NCBI GenBank assembly: GCA_964468475.1
Contig: CAYXUL010000003.1
Coordinates: 1-64,000 of the forward strand
Direction: 5' to 3'
Origin: JBECKX01 sp964468475
GTDB taxonomy: Bacteria > Zixibacteria > MSB-5A5 > CAIYYT01
DNA length: 64,000 nt
Shown here: in pieces, positions 10,001 through 19,029 of the stretch
Layout: each line of letters starts with the position of its first letter
Numbering within the stretch: the stretch's first letter is position 1
Notes under the pieces: generated by a model
Database searches by the model: none
What the model was told of the DNA's origin: nothing
Seen by the model: only the letters and a program-made list of their open reading frames with translations
Position numbers and translations under genes: made by a program

Positions 10001-10921
10001 GTTGCCGTAGTCAACACCGAACGAGGAGTTCGCCGAAACTACAAAGGCACCGGCAGCGCCATCAGTCTCGTTGTAGCGTTGCCGCATCTCGAGGACATAA
10101 CCATAAGCTTCCACGACGACCGATTCAGTGCCGGAGGAACCTGCGACCGGCATCACTTTAGCGCCCCAGTTAACACCTGCAACACCAATCCCGTTGTTAC
10201 CATGGGCAGCAGCAATTCCGGCGACATGTGTGCCGTGGGTACTGCTCGGTACTGTTCCGTCGCTGCTGTAAGCGTCCCAACCGTCGTAGTCATCGACATA
10301 GCCGTTGCCATCATCGTCGATACCATTATTGGGAATCTCAAGAGTATTTTTCCAGAACTGAATATCGGGATGCGTCAGGTCGCAGCCGCCATCAACAATA
10401 GCCACGACGATTTCATCACCGTTCTGAGTCGTGCCACCGGTGGTGACATCCCATGCTTCCGGAGCGTCAATATCTGCGTCGGGCGTGCCGCCGGTTTGGC
10501 CAGTATTATTCTTGGACCATTGGCTGCCGAACTGGGGATCGTTGGGAATCGTTGACCTCATCTTTACATAATGGTTCAGCTGAGCCAGCAGCACTTGCGG
10601 ATCGTTTTCCACTTTCTGCAGCGCCTGCTCATGCTCAAAGCGTCCGGTGCTGGTAGCATCAAACGCATAGAGCCAGATATTCATGCGCGCGCTCAGCAGC
10701 TTGACCGGATGCATGTTGGGAAGGTCTATTGCAGAGGCTACAGCTTTGGCGTCCGCACCACGTTTGAGCTGGATCAGTATCTGTCCCGGCTCAAAAGCAG
10801 CCTGAGTGGTTTGTGCCTGGACGGGTGATGGTGGGCCGAGCAGAAAGATGCTCAGGCCGATGAGCAGCAACATCACCAGCGGGCTACAAAAGTACGTATA
10901 CCTTGTCATTCTACACTGCAT
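7067..10921 (-). CDS. Secreted subtilisin-like (S8) serine peptidase with dockerin-like tail
   Basis: A 1284-residue exported protease. An N-terminal signal peptide (hydrophobic core ending near VQAQ) is followed by an S8 propeptide-like segment and the catalytic triad: Asp177 in AIVDGGCD, His229 in THGTHVAG, Ser402 in GTSMATP. Then come beta-sandwich regions, including a CARDB-like segment and a segment with jelly-roll character (about 680-830), and the last 67 residues are a duplicated EF-hand unit (loops DANSDDNISVAD and DCNCDTNVSVAD, each followed by VYIITYIFGGGP-type helices) ending CAACK. The start at 10921 is supported by AAGGAG six nt upstream; an upstream in-frame ATG at 10981 lacks one. 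It is flanked by a clear promoter and terminator, so it is probably monocistronic. Substrate is unknown. Confidence 0.9.
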   Translation of the reverse strand: MQCRMTRYTYFCSPLVMLLLIGLSIFLLGPPSPVQAQTTQAAFEPGQILIQLKRGADAKAVASAIDLPNMHPVKLLSARMNIWLYAFDATSTGRFEHEQALQKVENDPQVLLAQLNHYVKMRSTIPNDPQFGSQWSKNNTGQTGGTPDADIDAPEAWDVTTGGTTQNGDEIVVAIVDGGCDLTHPDIQFWKNTLEIPNNGIDDDGNGYVDDYDGWDAYSSDGTVPSSTHGTHVAGIAAAHGNNGIGVAGVNWGAKVMPVAGSSGTESVVVEAYGYVLEMRQRYNETDGAAGAFVVSANSSFGVDYGNPADYPLWCAMYDSMGAQGILNCAATANLNINIDVQGDVPTACPSDWLISVTNTTDTDVKNSGAAYGATTIDLGSPGTDILSTLPGSSYGTLTGTSMATPQVTGAIALMWSAACPSFLQLYKNDPGAAALIMKSYILDGTDPNASLAGITVSGGRLNLNGSLQLVLAYPCGVSISTTPLADTKDTVNPYPVVCTITTENTLDPDSLFLYYDVGAGYVQNLLTATGNPDEYGSSIPAQSPGTDIQYYLEAHDNTGDADTTDVYNFRVIDYAVKVTPPSASNSGAVDDTIFYDFTVTNDGVLDDDYGLTLSGNSWPTAIYDASGTSVISSTGTLVADETFALKVRVIVPASLYGDTDDATLTVQSNSNNSISADATVHTISAGQPLQLPFFDDFPLTSFNAANWVVTTGTTIDDVGLNEPSPPYSARFNGQPNGGDSLISQAINLEVASGVNLSYYFEQTGGGESPDAGDDLIVEYFNDQGQWVELNRHLGSDPDMSNYQLVTMGLPADAYHSAFRLMFRNIATVGLNDDWFVDDIRVDYGPEISVDPSSFNVSLSLGDSTSGELVIGNSGQGGLNYTLAFLPDVGSRSFDGLFQQLQASGQVNPPTYSYVEDGQPAPDFNLPKGVNDPFRGPDVVYNAGGPDGYGYYWIDSDESGGPNYNWVDISSSGTDITSGLSDDNYIGPYPIGFGFPFYDQTYTEFYVGSNGLIGFGPTTNLDEYNNTGIPDPSDPNNIIAWCWDDLNITDADNPGGKVLYQDVGGDLVISFLNYPEYDNTTNPGDVISAQVILSQNGDIRIQYQSMGAGFDLLGNTIGIENVDASYGLQVSQNTNYIHAGLAVVFVKPTQWLEFSSQAGEVPSGEADTVGLVFTSADLDTGVYNANVIVNSNDPRPGYTQLSLPATLTVTSGPPPYLCGDANSDDNISVADAVYIITYIFGGGPAPDPLARADCNCDTNVSVADGVYVVNYIFGGGPSPCAACK

Positions 10922-11042
10922 CGGTAGCTCCTTAAGGCGGAAGAGGTTATGCGGTTGCGAGCGTGTCTTCATTGTTGTCAATTTCGCGTTTTAGGCAGGT
11001 AATAAGCGGTCAAGAAGTCGCTTATCCATTATCCGTCAGTTT

Positions 11043-11070
11043 AATATAGCGGCTCAAACGAGGGTGTCAA
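11043..11070 (-). promoter_or_regulatory. Sigma70-like promoter for the S8 peptidase gene
   Basis: On the minus strand TTGACA (11070-11065), a 16-bp spacer, then TATATT (11048-11043). Transcription would begin near 11036 and give a leader of about 115 nt before the start at 10921. Confidence 0.55.
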
Positions 11071-11088
11071 CTAATAAGATTGATGAAA

Positions 11089-11188
11089 NNNNNNNNNNNN
11101 NNNNNNNNNNNNNNNNNNNNNNNNNNNNNNNNNNNNNNNNNNNNNNNNNNNNNNNNNNNNNNNNNNNNNNNNNNNNNNNNNNNNNNNN
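11089..11188. other. Scaffold gap (100 N)
   Basis: Exactly 100 N, the usual placeholder for an unsized gap. It interrupts the second EF-hand loop of the dockerin-like tail of the M43-like peptidase and hides its stop codon. Near-identical copies of this tail occur at 7.1, 16.4 and 57.8 kb, so repeat collapse during assembly is a likely cause. Confidence 0.95.
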
Positions 11189-12915
11189 TCAGTGATGCTT
11201 AGCGAGCCCGAGCAATCGCAGTCTGCTGCATCCGGAATTGGAGGCGGTGGGCCACCGGCAAAGATGTAGTTCACCAGATAGACCGGATCAGAAATATTGA
11301 TGCTGCCGCTATTGTCGATATCGCCGCAAATGTAATCAGGCGGATCGGTAATTGTGACGGCATACGACATCGTGTCGGCTTCGGCGGGAGCACCGGCATC
11401 TACCAGCATCACGGTGAAGTAGTAAATGGCCTTGTAGCTTGGCTTACCGGAGATGCGGCCGATGGTGCCGCCCTCAAAAGTACAGCCGTAGGGTAAGTCA
11501 CCACCGAGGAAAACCCAGTTAAGGGGAGCCTGCCCACCGACGCTTTGCAGGTATTGATCGTAAGTGAGACCAAGGTAGCCATCAGGCAGAGCGTGGGTCA
11601 AGATATGCAGGTGGCCGTCGCACATGTCCCCTACCCCGTCACCGTTGGCATCATACTGATTGGGGTTGGCGACATTCGGGCAGTTGTCGCAGGCATCACC
11701 GACGCCGTCGCCATCGGTATCCAATTGATCGGCATTGGGTACACTCGGACAATTGTCGTTGGCCGGACAGGGATAGCCCGTATAGCCGGGATCACCGATA
11801 CCGTCGAAATCGCTGTCGATACAGTCATCGCATGCATCGCCAACATAGTCATGGTCGACATCAGCCTGATCGGGATTGGGCACATCGGGACAGTTATCGC
11901 AGAGATCACTCCAGCCGTCACCGTCGGTATCGGTGCCGCTGGTGCAGGTCCAGCTTGTGAGCTTGTCGTTGATCCAACAGTGCATACGTCCTGCCTGCTG
12001 CGGTGTGAATTTCGACCAGCACGCTTCTCCCGAATAACCCATGAAATTGTCGCGATCTGTCGGAGCCCAGGGAAGCCCGGTGCAGATATCAGATGTGGTT
12101 ACTTCAGTGCAATAGTTGTTAGTCGGTGTCGGCCTGGTGTCGGAGCAGAAGTCGCCGGTATTGTCTCCGTCGGCGCCATCGGCGGTTTCGTAGCACGGTC
12201 CGCAAACTTCCACTTCACTCACGCCATGGAATGTGTGCCACAACCCCAGACAATGCCCGATCTCGTGACTGATGACGTGCTGTATCCCCATGAAGTGAGG
12301 CACCGTCAGCACAATACCGCCACGGGCGGTCAGCGCGCGGCTGTCCCACGGGAAAGTGCCGAAGGAATAACTACCTTCGACGTAGGAGACGAATATATTC
12401 AACTGCTTGTCAGGGTTGATGGCGTAGAGGTCCTTCATCGCGTCCATTTCACTGTCTGCCAGCGAACGGTAGCGGCTGTCATCGACATAGCGCCATTCAT
12501 AGGTGAAATTGATGTGATATGGAGCGTAGTCCTGATTTAGCAGGGTCACTTCTGAGGCTACTATCTCCGGCGTTGCCGCTGCGTTACTGCCGTTATCATT
12601 GCGCAGGATGTGGAACATCAGGTGAATGCGGATGATATCGTCGTTAGGACCCGGAATCCAACCGTTACGTGTGGTGGGATCGTCACAGGGTCCTTCCAGA
12701 GGACAACCGACGGCGTTTGACTTGTACATTCCCGGTTGCTCGTGCGCGAGGTAGTGTTGCATAGTCTGGCACCAGTCACCCTGCGTAGCGGCGCGGGAGC
12801 TGGCGGAAACGAGCAGGCTGGAAAGGAGAGCGGCAAGCGAAATTGCGCTTACGGCCTTGAAGAACGACTTTATTGTCCTTAAAGTACACGTACCGGTAAG
12901 TAAGAAGTGTTTCAA
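11189..12915 (-). CDS. Secreted M43-like zinc metallopeptidase with TSP3 repeats and dockerin-like tail (3' end in gap)
   Basis: At least 575 residues are visible. The start is TTG at 12915 with AGGAG about 8 nt upstream, followed by a signal peptide (ending near ASSRAA). The catalytic motif HEIGHCLGLWH gives zinc ligands His217, His221, His227 and base Glu218, and a Met-turn (DNFMGYS) follows; this is the pappalysin/M43 arrangement. Residues about 330-440 are thrombospondin type 3 calcium repeats (repeated DTDGDGVGDACDNCP units). Then a putative Ig-fold domain (GLTYDQYLQSVGGQAPLNW) and a dockerin-like tail beginning CGDIDNSGSINISD that runs into the 100-N gap during its second loop. The true stop lies in the gap; any reading through the Ns is unreliable. 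Confidence 0.88.
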
Positions 12916-13156
12916 AGAAGTTTTCTCCTGGCGGCGGCGAATCAGAATGTTTGTTTGACTTGTTCCACTGACTTAGTTCACGTGACCGGTGGACTTGTCG
13001 GCGAGTGAGGTGTCACCGCTGCTCCACAGCCACGCCACTGAGTTCACGACGCGTGGCGCTCAGTAGTAATGTCGGCAAGTTACCGTAATTCTTCGCGTTG
13101 TCAAGATCAAGTTGTTGCCGGCAGTTCCCAATTGCAGAGCATTTTAAGAGCTGAAC

Positions 13157-14476
13157 TTAGTCGGTATCGTTGACCGTGTGGCTGACCTTTCCTTCGGTCA
13201 ATTGAGTGCGAAAACCGCTGAGTATCAGGCGAATACCGCGATCGTAGGTGAAGTAATTCCAGATCCAATTGAGCAATACGACCAACTTGTTGCGAAATCC
13301 GATCAGATAGAGCAGGTGGACAAACATCCACACGATCCAGGCGAACCAACCCTGGAATTTCGCGTGTCTCAAATCAGCAACGGCGCGATTGCGGCCGATG
13401 GTCGCCAGTGAGCCCTTATCCCAGTAGACGAACGGCCGCATTGGCTTGCCGGCAATCATGAGCCGGAGATTCTTCGCCAGTCTCTGTCCCTGCTGAATCG
13501 CGACGGCGGCTACCATGGCGTGTCCTTCCGGTTCCGATTCGGTTTCCATGTATGCCAGATCACCGATCACGAAAACGTTGTCGAGACCTTGAGCCCGATT
13601 GAACCGATCTACTCTGACTCGGTCGTCCTTTGTGATTCGATCTCCATCAATCCCCGCCATCGGATCGCCGAGTACCCCGGCAGTCCAGATAACAGTATCG
13701 CTGCGGAGGTCTTTGCCATTAGCCAGCTTTACCCACTCACCATCATAGCTTTCAACGGGTGAATTGAGCCATACGCTGATCCCCAGTTGCTTGAGGAAGC
13801 GATTGGCGCCATCTGAAGCCTCCTGCGACATGCCCGGGAGTACCCGGTTTGCGGCCTCGATCACATGCACCTGCATGCGTCGCACATCAAGTTCGGGATA
13901 ATCGATCGGCAGAATGTGGTGCTTCAGCTCGCCCAGGGCGCCCGCAAGCTCAACTCCGGTCGGACCGCCGCCGACAATGATGAAGTTCATCAAGGCTTCG
14001 CGTTCGGAGACATCGGTGGTCAGAAGCGCCTGCTCCATTGTTTGCAGGATCAGATTACGCAGGTCGAAGGCATCCTGAATCGACTTTAACGGAAAGACGT
14101 TTTGCCGCAGCGAGTCGTTGCCGAAGTAGTTGGTCTTGGTCCCGGTGGCCAGTACGAGGTAGTCGTAGGAGATGCGGCCTATTGACGTTTCGATTTCGTT
14201 TGATTCGGGATGGACCCGATTAACTTCCGCCATGCGAAACGTCAGGTTTTTCTGTTTCTTCAGAATTTTCCGCAGCGGATAAGCAATGGAGTCAGGCTCC
14301 AGGCCGGCGGTAGCCACCTGGTAGAGCAGCGGCTGAAAAGTGTGGTAATTGTTCTTGTCTATAAGAACAACCTGCAGTTCCGCACCTTTCAGACCACGCG
14401 CCGCCTGCAAACCTGCAAAGCCGCCACCAACGATGACGATCCTGGGAAGGTGCGACGCTGAGATGTTAAACGCCAC
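13157..14476 (-). CDS. ndh: Type II NADH:quinone oxidoreductase (NDH-2)
   Basis: A 439-residue single-subunit flavoprotein that passes electrons from NADH to membrane quinone without pumping protons. The FAD motif is IVGGGFAGLQAARGL, the NADH motif is IVGGGPTGVELAGALGEL, and the second FAD contact is FVIGDLAY. A C-terminal amphipathic/hydrophobic stretch (FAWIVWMFVHLLYLIGF) is the usual membrane-attachment region. The start is GTG at 14476, with GAGGAG 9 nt upstream. It stands alone between the metallopeptidase and a 600-nt gene-free stretch. In an otherwise anaerobic-looking gene set this suggests a quinone-linked respiratory branch. Sulfide:quinone reductase relatives share the fold, but the quinone-end sequence favours NDH-2. 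Confidence 0.9.
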   Translation of the reverse strand: MAFNISASHLPRIVIVGGGFAGLQAARGLKGAELQVVLIDKNNYHTFQPLLYQVATAGLEPDSIAYPLRKILKKQKNLTFRMAEVNRVHPESNEIETSIGRISYDYLVLATGTKTNYFGNDSLRQNVFPLKSIQDAFDLRNLILQTMEQALLTTDVSEREALMNFIIVGGGPTGVELAGALGELKHHILPIDYPELDVRRMQVHVIEAANRVLPGMSQEASDGANRFLKQLGISVWLNSPVESYDGEWVKLANGKDLRSDTVIWTAGVLGDPMAGIDGDRITKDDRVRVDRFNRAQGLDNVFVIGDLAYMETESEPEGHAMVAAVAIQQGQRLAKNLRLMIAGKPMRPFVYWDKGSLATIGRNRAVADLRHAKFQGWFAWIVWMFVHLLYLIGFRNKLVVLLNWIWNYFTYDRGIRLILSGFRTQLTEGKVSHTVNDTD

Positions 14477-15080
14477 TTCTGTCTTCTCCTCTGGAGGCTC
14501 AAAACCGTGTCTTCAACTTACAACTTTCAGCCCACTTAGTGACTGATTTCACTAGTAAAACGTCACTCGATCTTGTCCTTATTGAACTAATTCGCGACAT
14601 TGTAAGTCATTTGCTCAGCAATCGTATCTCATTACAGCACGGCAGCTTAGCGGACGTAGACGCAGGGCCCTGCGAAGTCGGCGTTACCTTCAAGCGCTGA
14701 TTTTCTTGCCTATTTGCCGATAATATAGTATATATATACTGCTAGTGAATATCGCGGACCGCTGCTGTGACACACCGAAGTTTCATGGTTGACAGCCACG
14801 GCAAGCTCCAAGGCGAACTACCAGGTATCGAGAGTTTGACCTAACACGCCGGTCCGATCCCACAGCGTGCATTTTCGAGCAAAGCACTTAGGGGGCTGAC
14901 ATAGTTATCGAACGCGGGCGTGCGCGAACACGGAGTTCTGCGCCCACGTCTCCCTGCCGGTAGAAGAGCTGCTTCTGAGAGTTAATGACGCAGCATCCGG
15001 CCCGGGAGGTAGATGAGTAGGCCTTGCAGAGAGCTGAATGCGTTACAACAGTTTTCTGCAACAGGGAAAGGAGTCATGAT
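14477..15080. other. Gene-free stretch between ndh and the KamA-family gene
   Basis: About 600 nt without a credible gene on either strand. It contains an AT-rich 14-nt palindrome (AGTATATATATACT, 14727-14740) that may be part of a promoter region. No riboswitch or terminator was recognised. Confidence 0.5.
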
Positions 15081-16274
15081 ATGACGCAGACTGACGTCAG
15101 ATCAGAGACCATCGCTAAGCGCCGTATCAAGTTCATCCATAAACTTCACAAGATTCCACAGCTATCGGAAGATGAACGGGAGCGCTTGGCGGATGTAGCC
15201 GCGCGCTACGCCTTCCGGGTCAACGATTATTATCTTGGCTTGATTAACTGGGATGATCCCAACGACCCGATTCGCCGCCTGGTGATTCCTCATGAACGCG
15301 AGAAACAGAACTGGGGCGCACTGGATGCGTCAAACGAAAGTTCGGTGACCGTGGTGCCCAACGCGCAACACAAGTATGCCTCGACGGTGCTGTTACTGGT
15401 TACCGAGGTTTGTGCGGCTTACTGCAGGTACTGTTTCCGCAAACGCCTGTTTATGAACGACAATGACGAAGCCACGCACAATCTTGCCAACATCGCCCAT
15501 GCCCTCAAGTACATCAAGGAACATCCGGAAGTTAACAATGTGTTGCTGACCGGAGGCGATCCGACGACCCTGATGACCGATCAGATCGAGATTGTACTCA
15601 AGGCTCTGCGAACGATTCCGCACGTACGCATTATTCGATTCGGCACCAAGACACCGGCGTTTAATCCGTATCGCTTCATCAATGACCCCAAGCTGATGCA
15701 GCTCTTGAAGAAGTACTCGCTTCCCGACAAACGCATCTACTTCATGTGTCACTTCGATCACCCCAATGAATTGACGGACGTGGCCCGCGAGGGCTTGCGG
15801 CTGATCCAGGAAGCAGGAGTCATTTGCGTAAATCAAAATCCGATCATTCGCGGGATCAGCGATGATCCCAGGGTAATGTCGAAATTGTGGAACGAACTGT
15901 CGTACGTCGGCGTGCCGCAATACTACGTGTTCCAGGGACGACCCACTGCCGGCAACGAACCCTATGAAGTTCCCATTGTTGAAGCCTACTTCGACATCGA
16001 ACAAGCCAAGAAGAAATGTTCGGGAGCAGCCAAGCGTCTCAAGTACTGCATGTCCCACGAATCAGGCAAGATCGAAATCGTGGCTGTTGACCACCAGCAT
16101 ATCTATCTCAAGTATCATCGTGCCAAGTATCCCAAAGATGAGCAGCGCTTCATCGTTTGTGAACGTGATGATGATGCATTCTGGCTTGATCAACTTAAGC
16201 CGGTGGCAGGTTACGAGAATAAGTACTACCGCGAGGAATCTTCCGGTTCTCCACGCGAAGTTATGGTTGGTTAG
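15081..16274 (+). CDS. KamA-family radical SAM aminomutase-like protein
   Basis: A 397-residue radical SAM, PLP-type protein related to lysine 2,3-aminomutase. The [4Fe-4S]/SAM motif CAAYCRYC is near residue 115 and is followed by LLTGGDP (SAM contacts) and a TIM-barrel with HFDHPNE. The usual Gly-rich PLP-lysine loop PGGGGK is replaced by MSHESGK, with Lys at about 330 the likely Schiff-base residue. The start at 15081 has AAAGGAG 7 nt upstream; the frame is open 19 codons further upstream but without a ribosome site. A strong terminator follows. The substrate could be lysine, glutamate or another amino acid and cannot be assigned from motifs. Confidence 0.82.
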   Translation: MTQTDVRSETIAKRRIKFIHKLHKIPQLSEDERERLADVAARYAFRVNDYYLGLINWDDPNDPIRRLVIPHEREKQNWGALDASNESSVTVVPNAQHKYASTVLLLVTEVCAAYCRYCFRKRLFMNDNDEATHNLANIAHALKYIKEHPEVNNVLLTGGDPTTLMTDQIEIVLKALRTIPHVRIIRFGTKTPAFNPYRFINDPKLMQLLKKYSLPDKRIYFMCHFDHPNELTDVAREGLRLIQEAGVICVNQNPIIRGISDDPRVMSKLWNELSYVGVPQYYVFQGRPTAGNEPYEVPIVEAYFDIEQAKKKCSGAAKRLKYCMSHESGKIEIVAVDHQHIYLKYHRAKYPKDEQRFIVCERDDDAFWLDQLKPVAGYENKYYREESSGSPREVMVG

Positions 16275-16303
16275 TTCCGACGAACGGAAATCCCTTTTCC
16301 CTG

Positions 16304-16338
16304 ATGCCACATCTCAACGAGGTGTGGCATTTTTTTTG
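16304..16338 (+). terminator. Intrinsic terminator of the KamA-family gene
   Basis: A 12-bp stem (ATGCCACATCTC with GAGGTGTGGCAT, one G-T wobble) with a 3-nt loop, followed by a run of nine T. It lies 30 nt after the stop codon. Confidence 0.92.
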
Positions 16339-16376
16339 GCACAGCGGCTCTCTTTTCAGTCAAATTTGTGCACCGC

Positions 16377-18620
16377 TTAGGGGCACGCGGCGCACGGATC
16401 GGGTCCCCCGCCGAAGATGTAGTTTATAATATAAACAGCATCCGCCACGCTGATCCCACCACTACAGTCGGCGTCGCCGATTGTCAATGGATCAGGCGCA
16501 GGCCCGCCACCGAAAATGTAGTTGATAATGTAGACGGCATCTGAGATGGCTACTGCTCCACTGCCATCGGCGTCACCGCACACACCCGGAGGTGGCGTCA
16601 CCGTTATCACTAAGCCTATGGAATCGCTCAGTGTTGGGTCGGAGGAATCCTCGCAGACAATCGTGAAGTAGTAGGTCGCCTGATAGGTTGGGGTTCCTGA
16701 GATCGTGGCCGTGGGAGCATCAAAAGTCAATCCGTACGGGATATCTCCACCAAAAAAGCTCCAGGTGTAAGGTGGATGCCCACCGACAGCGTTCAGAGTC
16801 TGCGAATAAGGTTCTCCCTCGGGCGCATCCGGAAGTGTACGAGTAGTCACCTTTACTCCAAATGGGACCTGCGTGGTCGTCCGCAATATCCACTGCTCCG
16901 GATCCAACGAGACTGCCGTCACTGAGTCCGGGAATGTGAGGCTATAGTACGCAAAGCCACCGCTGTTCCACAGCGTAGTGTCGACGATTCCGCCCGTTGT
17001 TTGAAATCGCGTCTTGATTGGCATCGAGAAGATCGTTGGGAAACTCTGTGTCTGCTCAACAAAAAGCGACAGATTATACCCGACGCTGTCGGACTTGCAT
17101 TCCCAGCCATAGGCGTACGCCGGATAGCCTTCGCCGTAGATCCACTCATTGGTGAACCAGGAGATATCCTCCCCCGCCGTGGCGCTTACCACGGAGGCAA
17201 AGTCCTCCGTAGTCGCATCGCCATAGCGATATTGCGAGTTGGCGAAGTCACGAAGGGCTTGGAAGAAAAGGGAGTCGCCGAGGACTCCGCGCAACATATG
17301 AAGCACCCACGCCCCCTTATTGTAGCTTAGATTGCCGTCGTAGATGTCCTCGTAGACGAGGTTTTCGACATAAATCGTGCCAGGGCCGTAGTACTTCAGC
17401 GAACTCATATAGTTGTGATATGCGGCGCTGCCCTGAGTCTGCTCATAAAACAGAGCCTCGCAGTAGGTAGCGAATCCTTCATTGATCCAGATATGGTTGA
17501 ACGTTTTGCAGGTGATCATGTCGCCCCACCACTGGTGGGCAGTTTCGTGTGCAATGACCCAGTCAGTATGAAAATCGGTGGAATACATACAAAATGTCTG
17601 GTGCTCCATCGCACCACTCCAGCCAAAATCTCCCTCACCCATCTTTTCTGTTATGAAAGGATACTCACCAAACAGGTTTGACCACAATGTTAAGACTTCG
17701 GGGCCATAAGTTTGAAAGGCATCCATCGCTTCAGTATTCCCCGGGAGCGAGTAGGTATAGAACGGAATTGTGTCTGCCGCGAATCCCCAATCCTGAACGA
17801 CTTTGTCGTAGGTCGCGACGCAGAACGCGACGAGGTAGGTTGCGATCGGGTAGCCGTGTTTCCAGTGCTCCAGCTTTCTGCCATTACCCAGGCTGGTGGA
17901 GGATACCAGATACCCGTTGGTGGCGATGTCGTACTGCTCGGGAAATTCCATGTAAAGATCTATCGAATCGGGCTTATCGATGGGGAAGTCCTTGCACGGC
18001 CACCAGTAGCGTGATCTGTATGGAGTAGCCTTGGTCCAACAGAGATCGGTGCCGAACTGGTTGGTGAATGTCAGTCCGGCGGAGCCGTCGTAATAAGGAG
18101 TGCCGTGGTAATAGACCTGCATCTCAACCATAGAGCCACTGCCATAGTTTGTCGGAAGATTGACAGTTAGCAAATGGTTGACGTGGGAGAAAGTAGTACC
18201 TGTTCCGGCCACCACCACCGAATCAACAGAAAGCTCATTGCGTAAGTTCAGGTCAACAGTTCCCAGGGCGCTCACCAGCGATTCCACGCGATAGTCGACA
18301 AAGCCCGTCACCGTCTGCCCCGCGAAATCAAGACTCAGGTGGATACCATAGTAGTGCACATCATAGTCCGCCTGATTTCCCACAACGCGTTCGGTTTGCT
18401 GCGCTTCGAACTCGTGGATTGCTTCGTTGCGGCCGGCAGCTTCGGCTTGCCGGAACGCTTGTCGCTGCTGTTTGAATTGCTCCATTTGATCCGGCGTGAT
18501 GTTGGTCCAGTCGAGGGTTTTGGGGCTGGACGCGAACGCCGGCGTCATCTCTCCAATGATCAGTAAACCCACTGCGAGCAGTGAGGCGACATGATATGAG
18601 TTGCTTCTTGCTGTTAGCAT
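16377..18620 (-). CDS. Secreted M1-family aminopeptidase-like metallopeptidase with dockerin-like tail
   Basis: A 747-residue exported protein. Signal peptide to about residue 30 (TPAFA), then an M1 N-terminal beta domain, a GAMEH motif at 336-340 (the exopeptidase motif is normally GAMEN), and the zinc site HETAHQWWGD with His358, Glu359, His362 and the distal Glu381 in NEGFATYCE. After the catalytic domain come a putative Ig domain (GEPYSQTLNAVGGHPPYTW) and a 67-residue duplicated EF-hand tail with loops DADGSGAVAISD and DADCSGGISVAD, ending CAACP. No strong Shine-Dalgarno is seen before the ATG. The gene is convergent with the KamA-family gene. It would act outside the cell on oligopeptides. 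Confidence 0.9.
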   Translation of the reverse strand: MLTARSNSYHVASLLAVGLLIIGEMTPAFASSPKTLDWTNITPDQMEQFKQQRQAFRQAEAAGRNEAIHEFEAQQTERVVGNQADYDVHYYGIHLSLDFAGQTVTGFVDYRVESLVSALGTVDLNLRNELSVDSVVVAGTGTTFSHVNHLLTVNLPTNYGSGSMVEMQVYYHGTPYYDGSAGLTFTNQFGTDLCWTKATPYRSRYWWPCKDFPIDKPDSIDLYMEFPEQYDIATNGYLVSSTSLGNGRKLEHWKHGYPIATYLVAFCVATYDKVVQDWGFAADTIPFYTYSLPGNTEAMDAFQTYGPEVLTLWSNLFGEYPFITEKMGEGDFGWSGAMEHQTFCMYSTDFHTDWVIAHETAHQWWGDMITCKTFNHIWINEGFATYCEALFYEQTQGSAAYHNYMSSLKYYGPGTIYVENLVYEDIYDGNLSYNKGAWVLHMLRGVLGDSLFFQALRDFANSQYRYGDATTEDFASVVSATAGEDISWFTNEWIYGEGYPAYAYGWECKSDSVGYNLSLFVEQTQSFPTIFSMPIKTRFQTTGGIVDTTLWNSGGFAYYSLTFPDSVTAVSLDPEQWILRTTTQVPFGVKVTTRTLPDAPEGEPYSQTLNAVGGHPPYTWSFFGGDIPYGLTFDAPTATISGTPTYQATYYFTIVCEDSSDPTLSDSIGLVITVTPPPGVCGDADGSGAVAISDAVYIINYIFGGGPAPDPLTIGDADCSGGISVADAVYIINYIFGGGPDPCAACP

Positions 18621-19029
18621 ATGAACGTAGTCCAGAGAAGTATGATTAGTGTTTACCCGTGTCCGTCCGTGAATGAATCACCAGCGTACAAGTTCAATCT
18701 ACGTTCGATTGCTAAAACCGTCAAGAGACGATTTCGACGACTGCGAAATTGGATTATTGCGCGAGTCGCAAAGTCGAGACTGTTGCCCGCAGAGATGAAT
18801 CACGTCCTGTTCGACGCAGTCGTATTTCCTGTAAAATTCCTGACGGAATCTGTCAGAGCTATCTATTAACATAGCTGGGGGGGAACTATGGCACGAATTT
18901 GATAGATATCAATAATCTCTTGTATCGAGCTGGGTTTTATTGCTATGTTAGTCTGGAGGTTGCGGAGGCATCAGCCCGGGATTTCCTGGCCTCCTAAGAC
19001 CTTACCTTATCTCCTGCTAATGCTAATAT
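18621..19029. other. Gene-free divergent intergenic region
   Basis: About 410 nt between the divergent M1 peptidase gene and the large regulator gene. An 82-codon open frame on the plus strand has no ribosome site or recognisable content. A stem GGAGG...CCTCC (about 18965-19000) lies in the probable leader of the regulator. A TGGCACGAATTTGA sequence near 18889 resembles a sigma54 site but has the wrong spacing. Confidence 0.4.

Noticed and set aside
18621..18869. 82-codon plus-strand open frame
   Set aside because: No ribosome site, no recognisable family and an amino-acid composition typical of chance frames.
18889..18903. Possible sigma54 promoter TGGCACGAATTTGA before the large regulator
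   Set aside because: The -24/-12 spacing is one base short and the -12 GC is replaced, so it does not fit the consensus.
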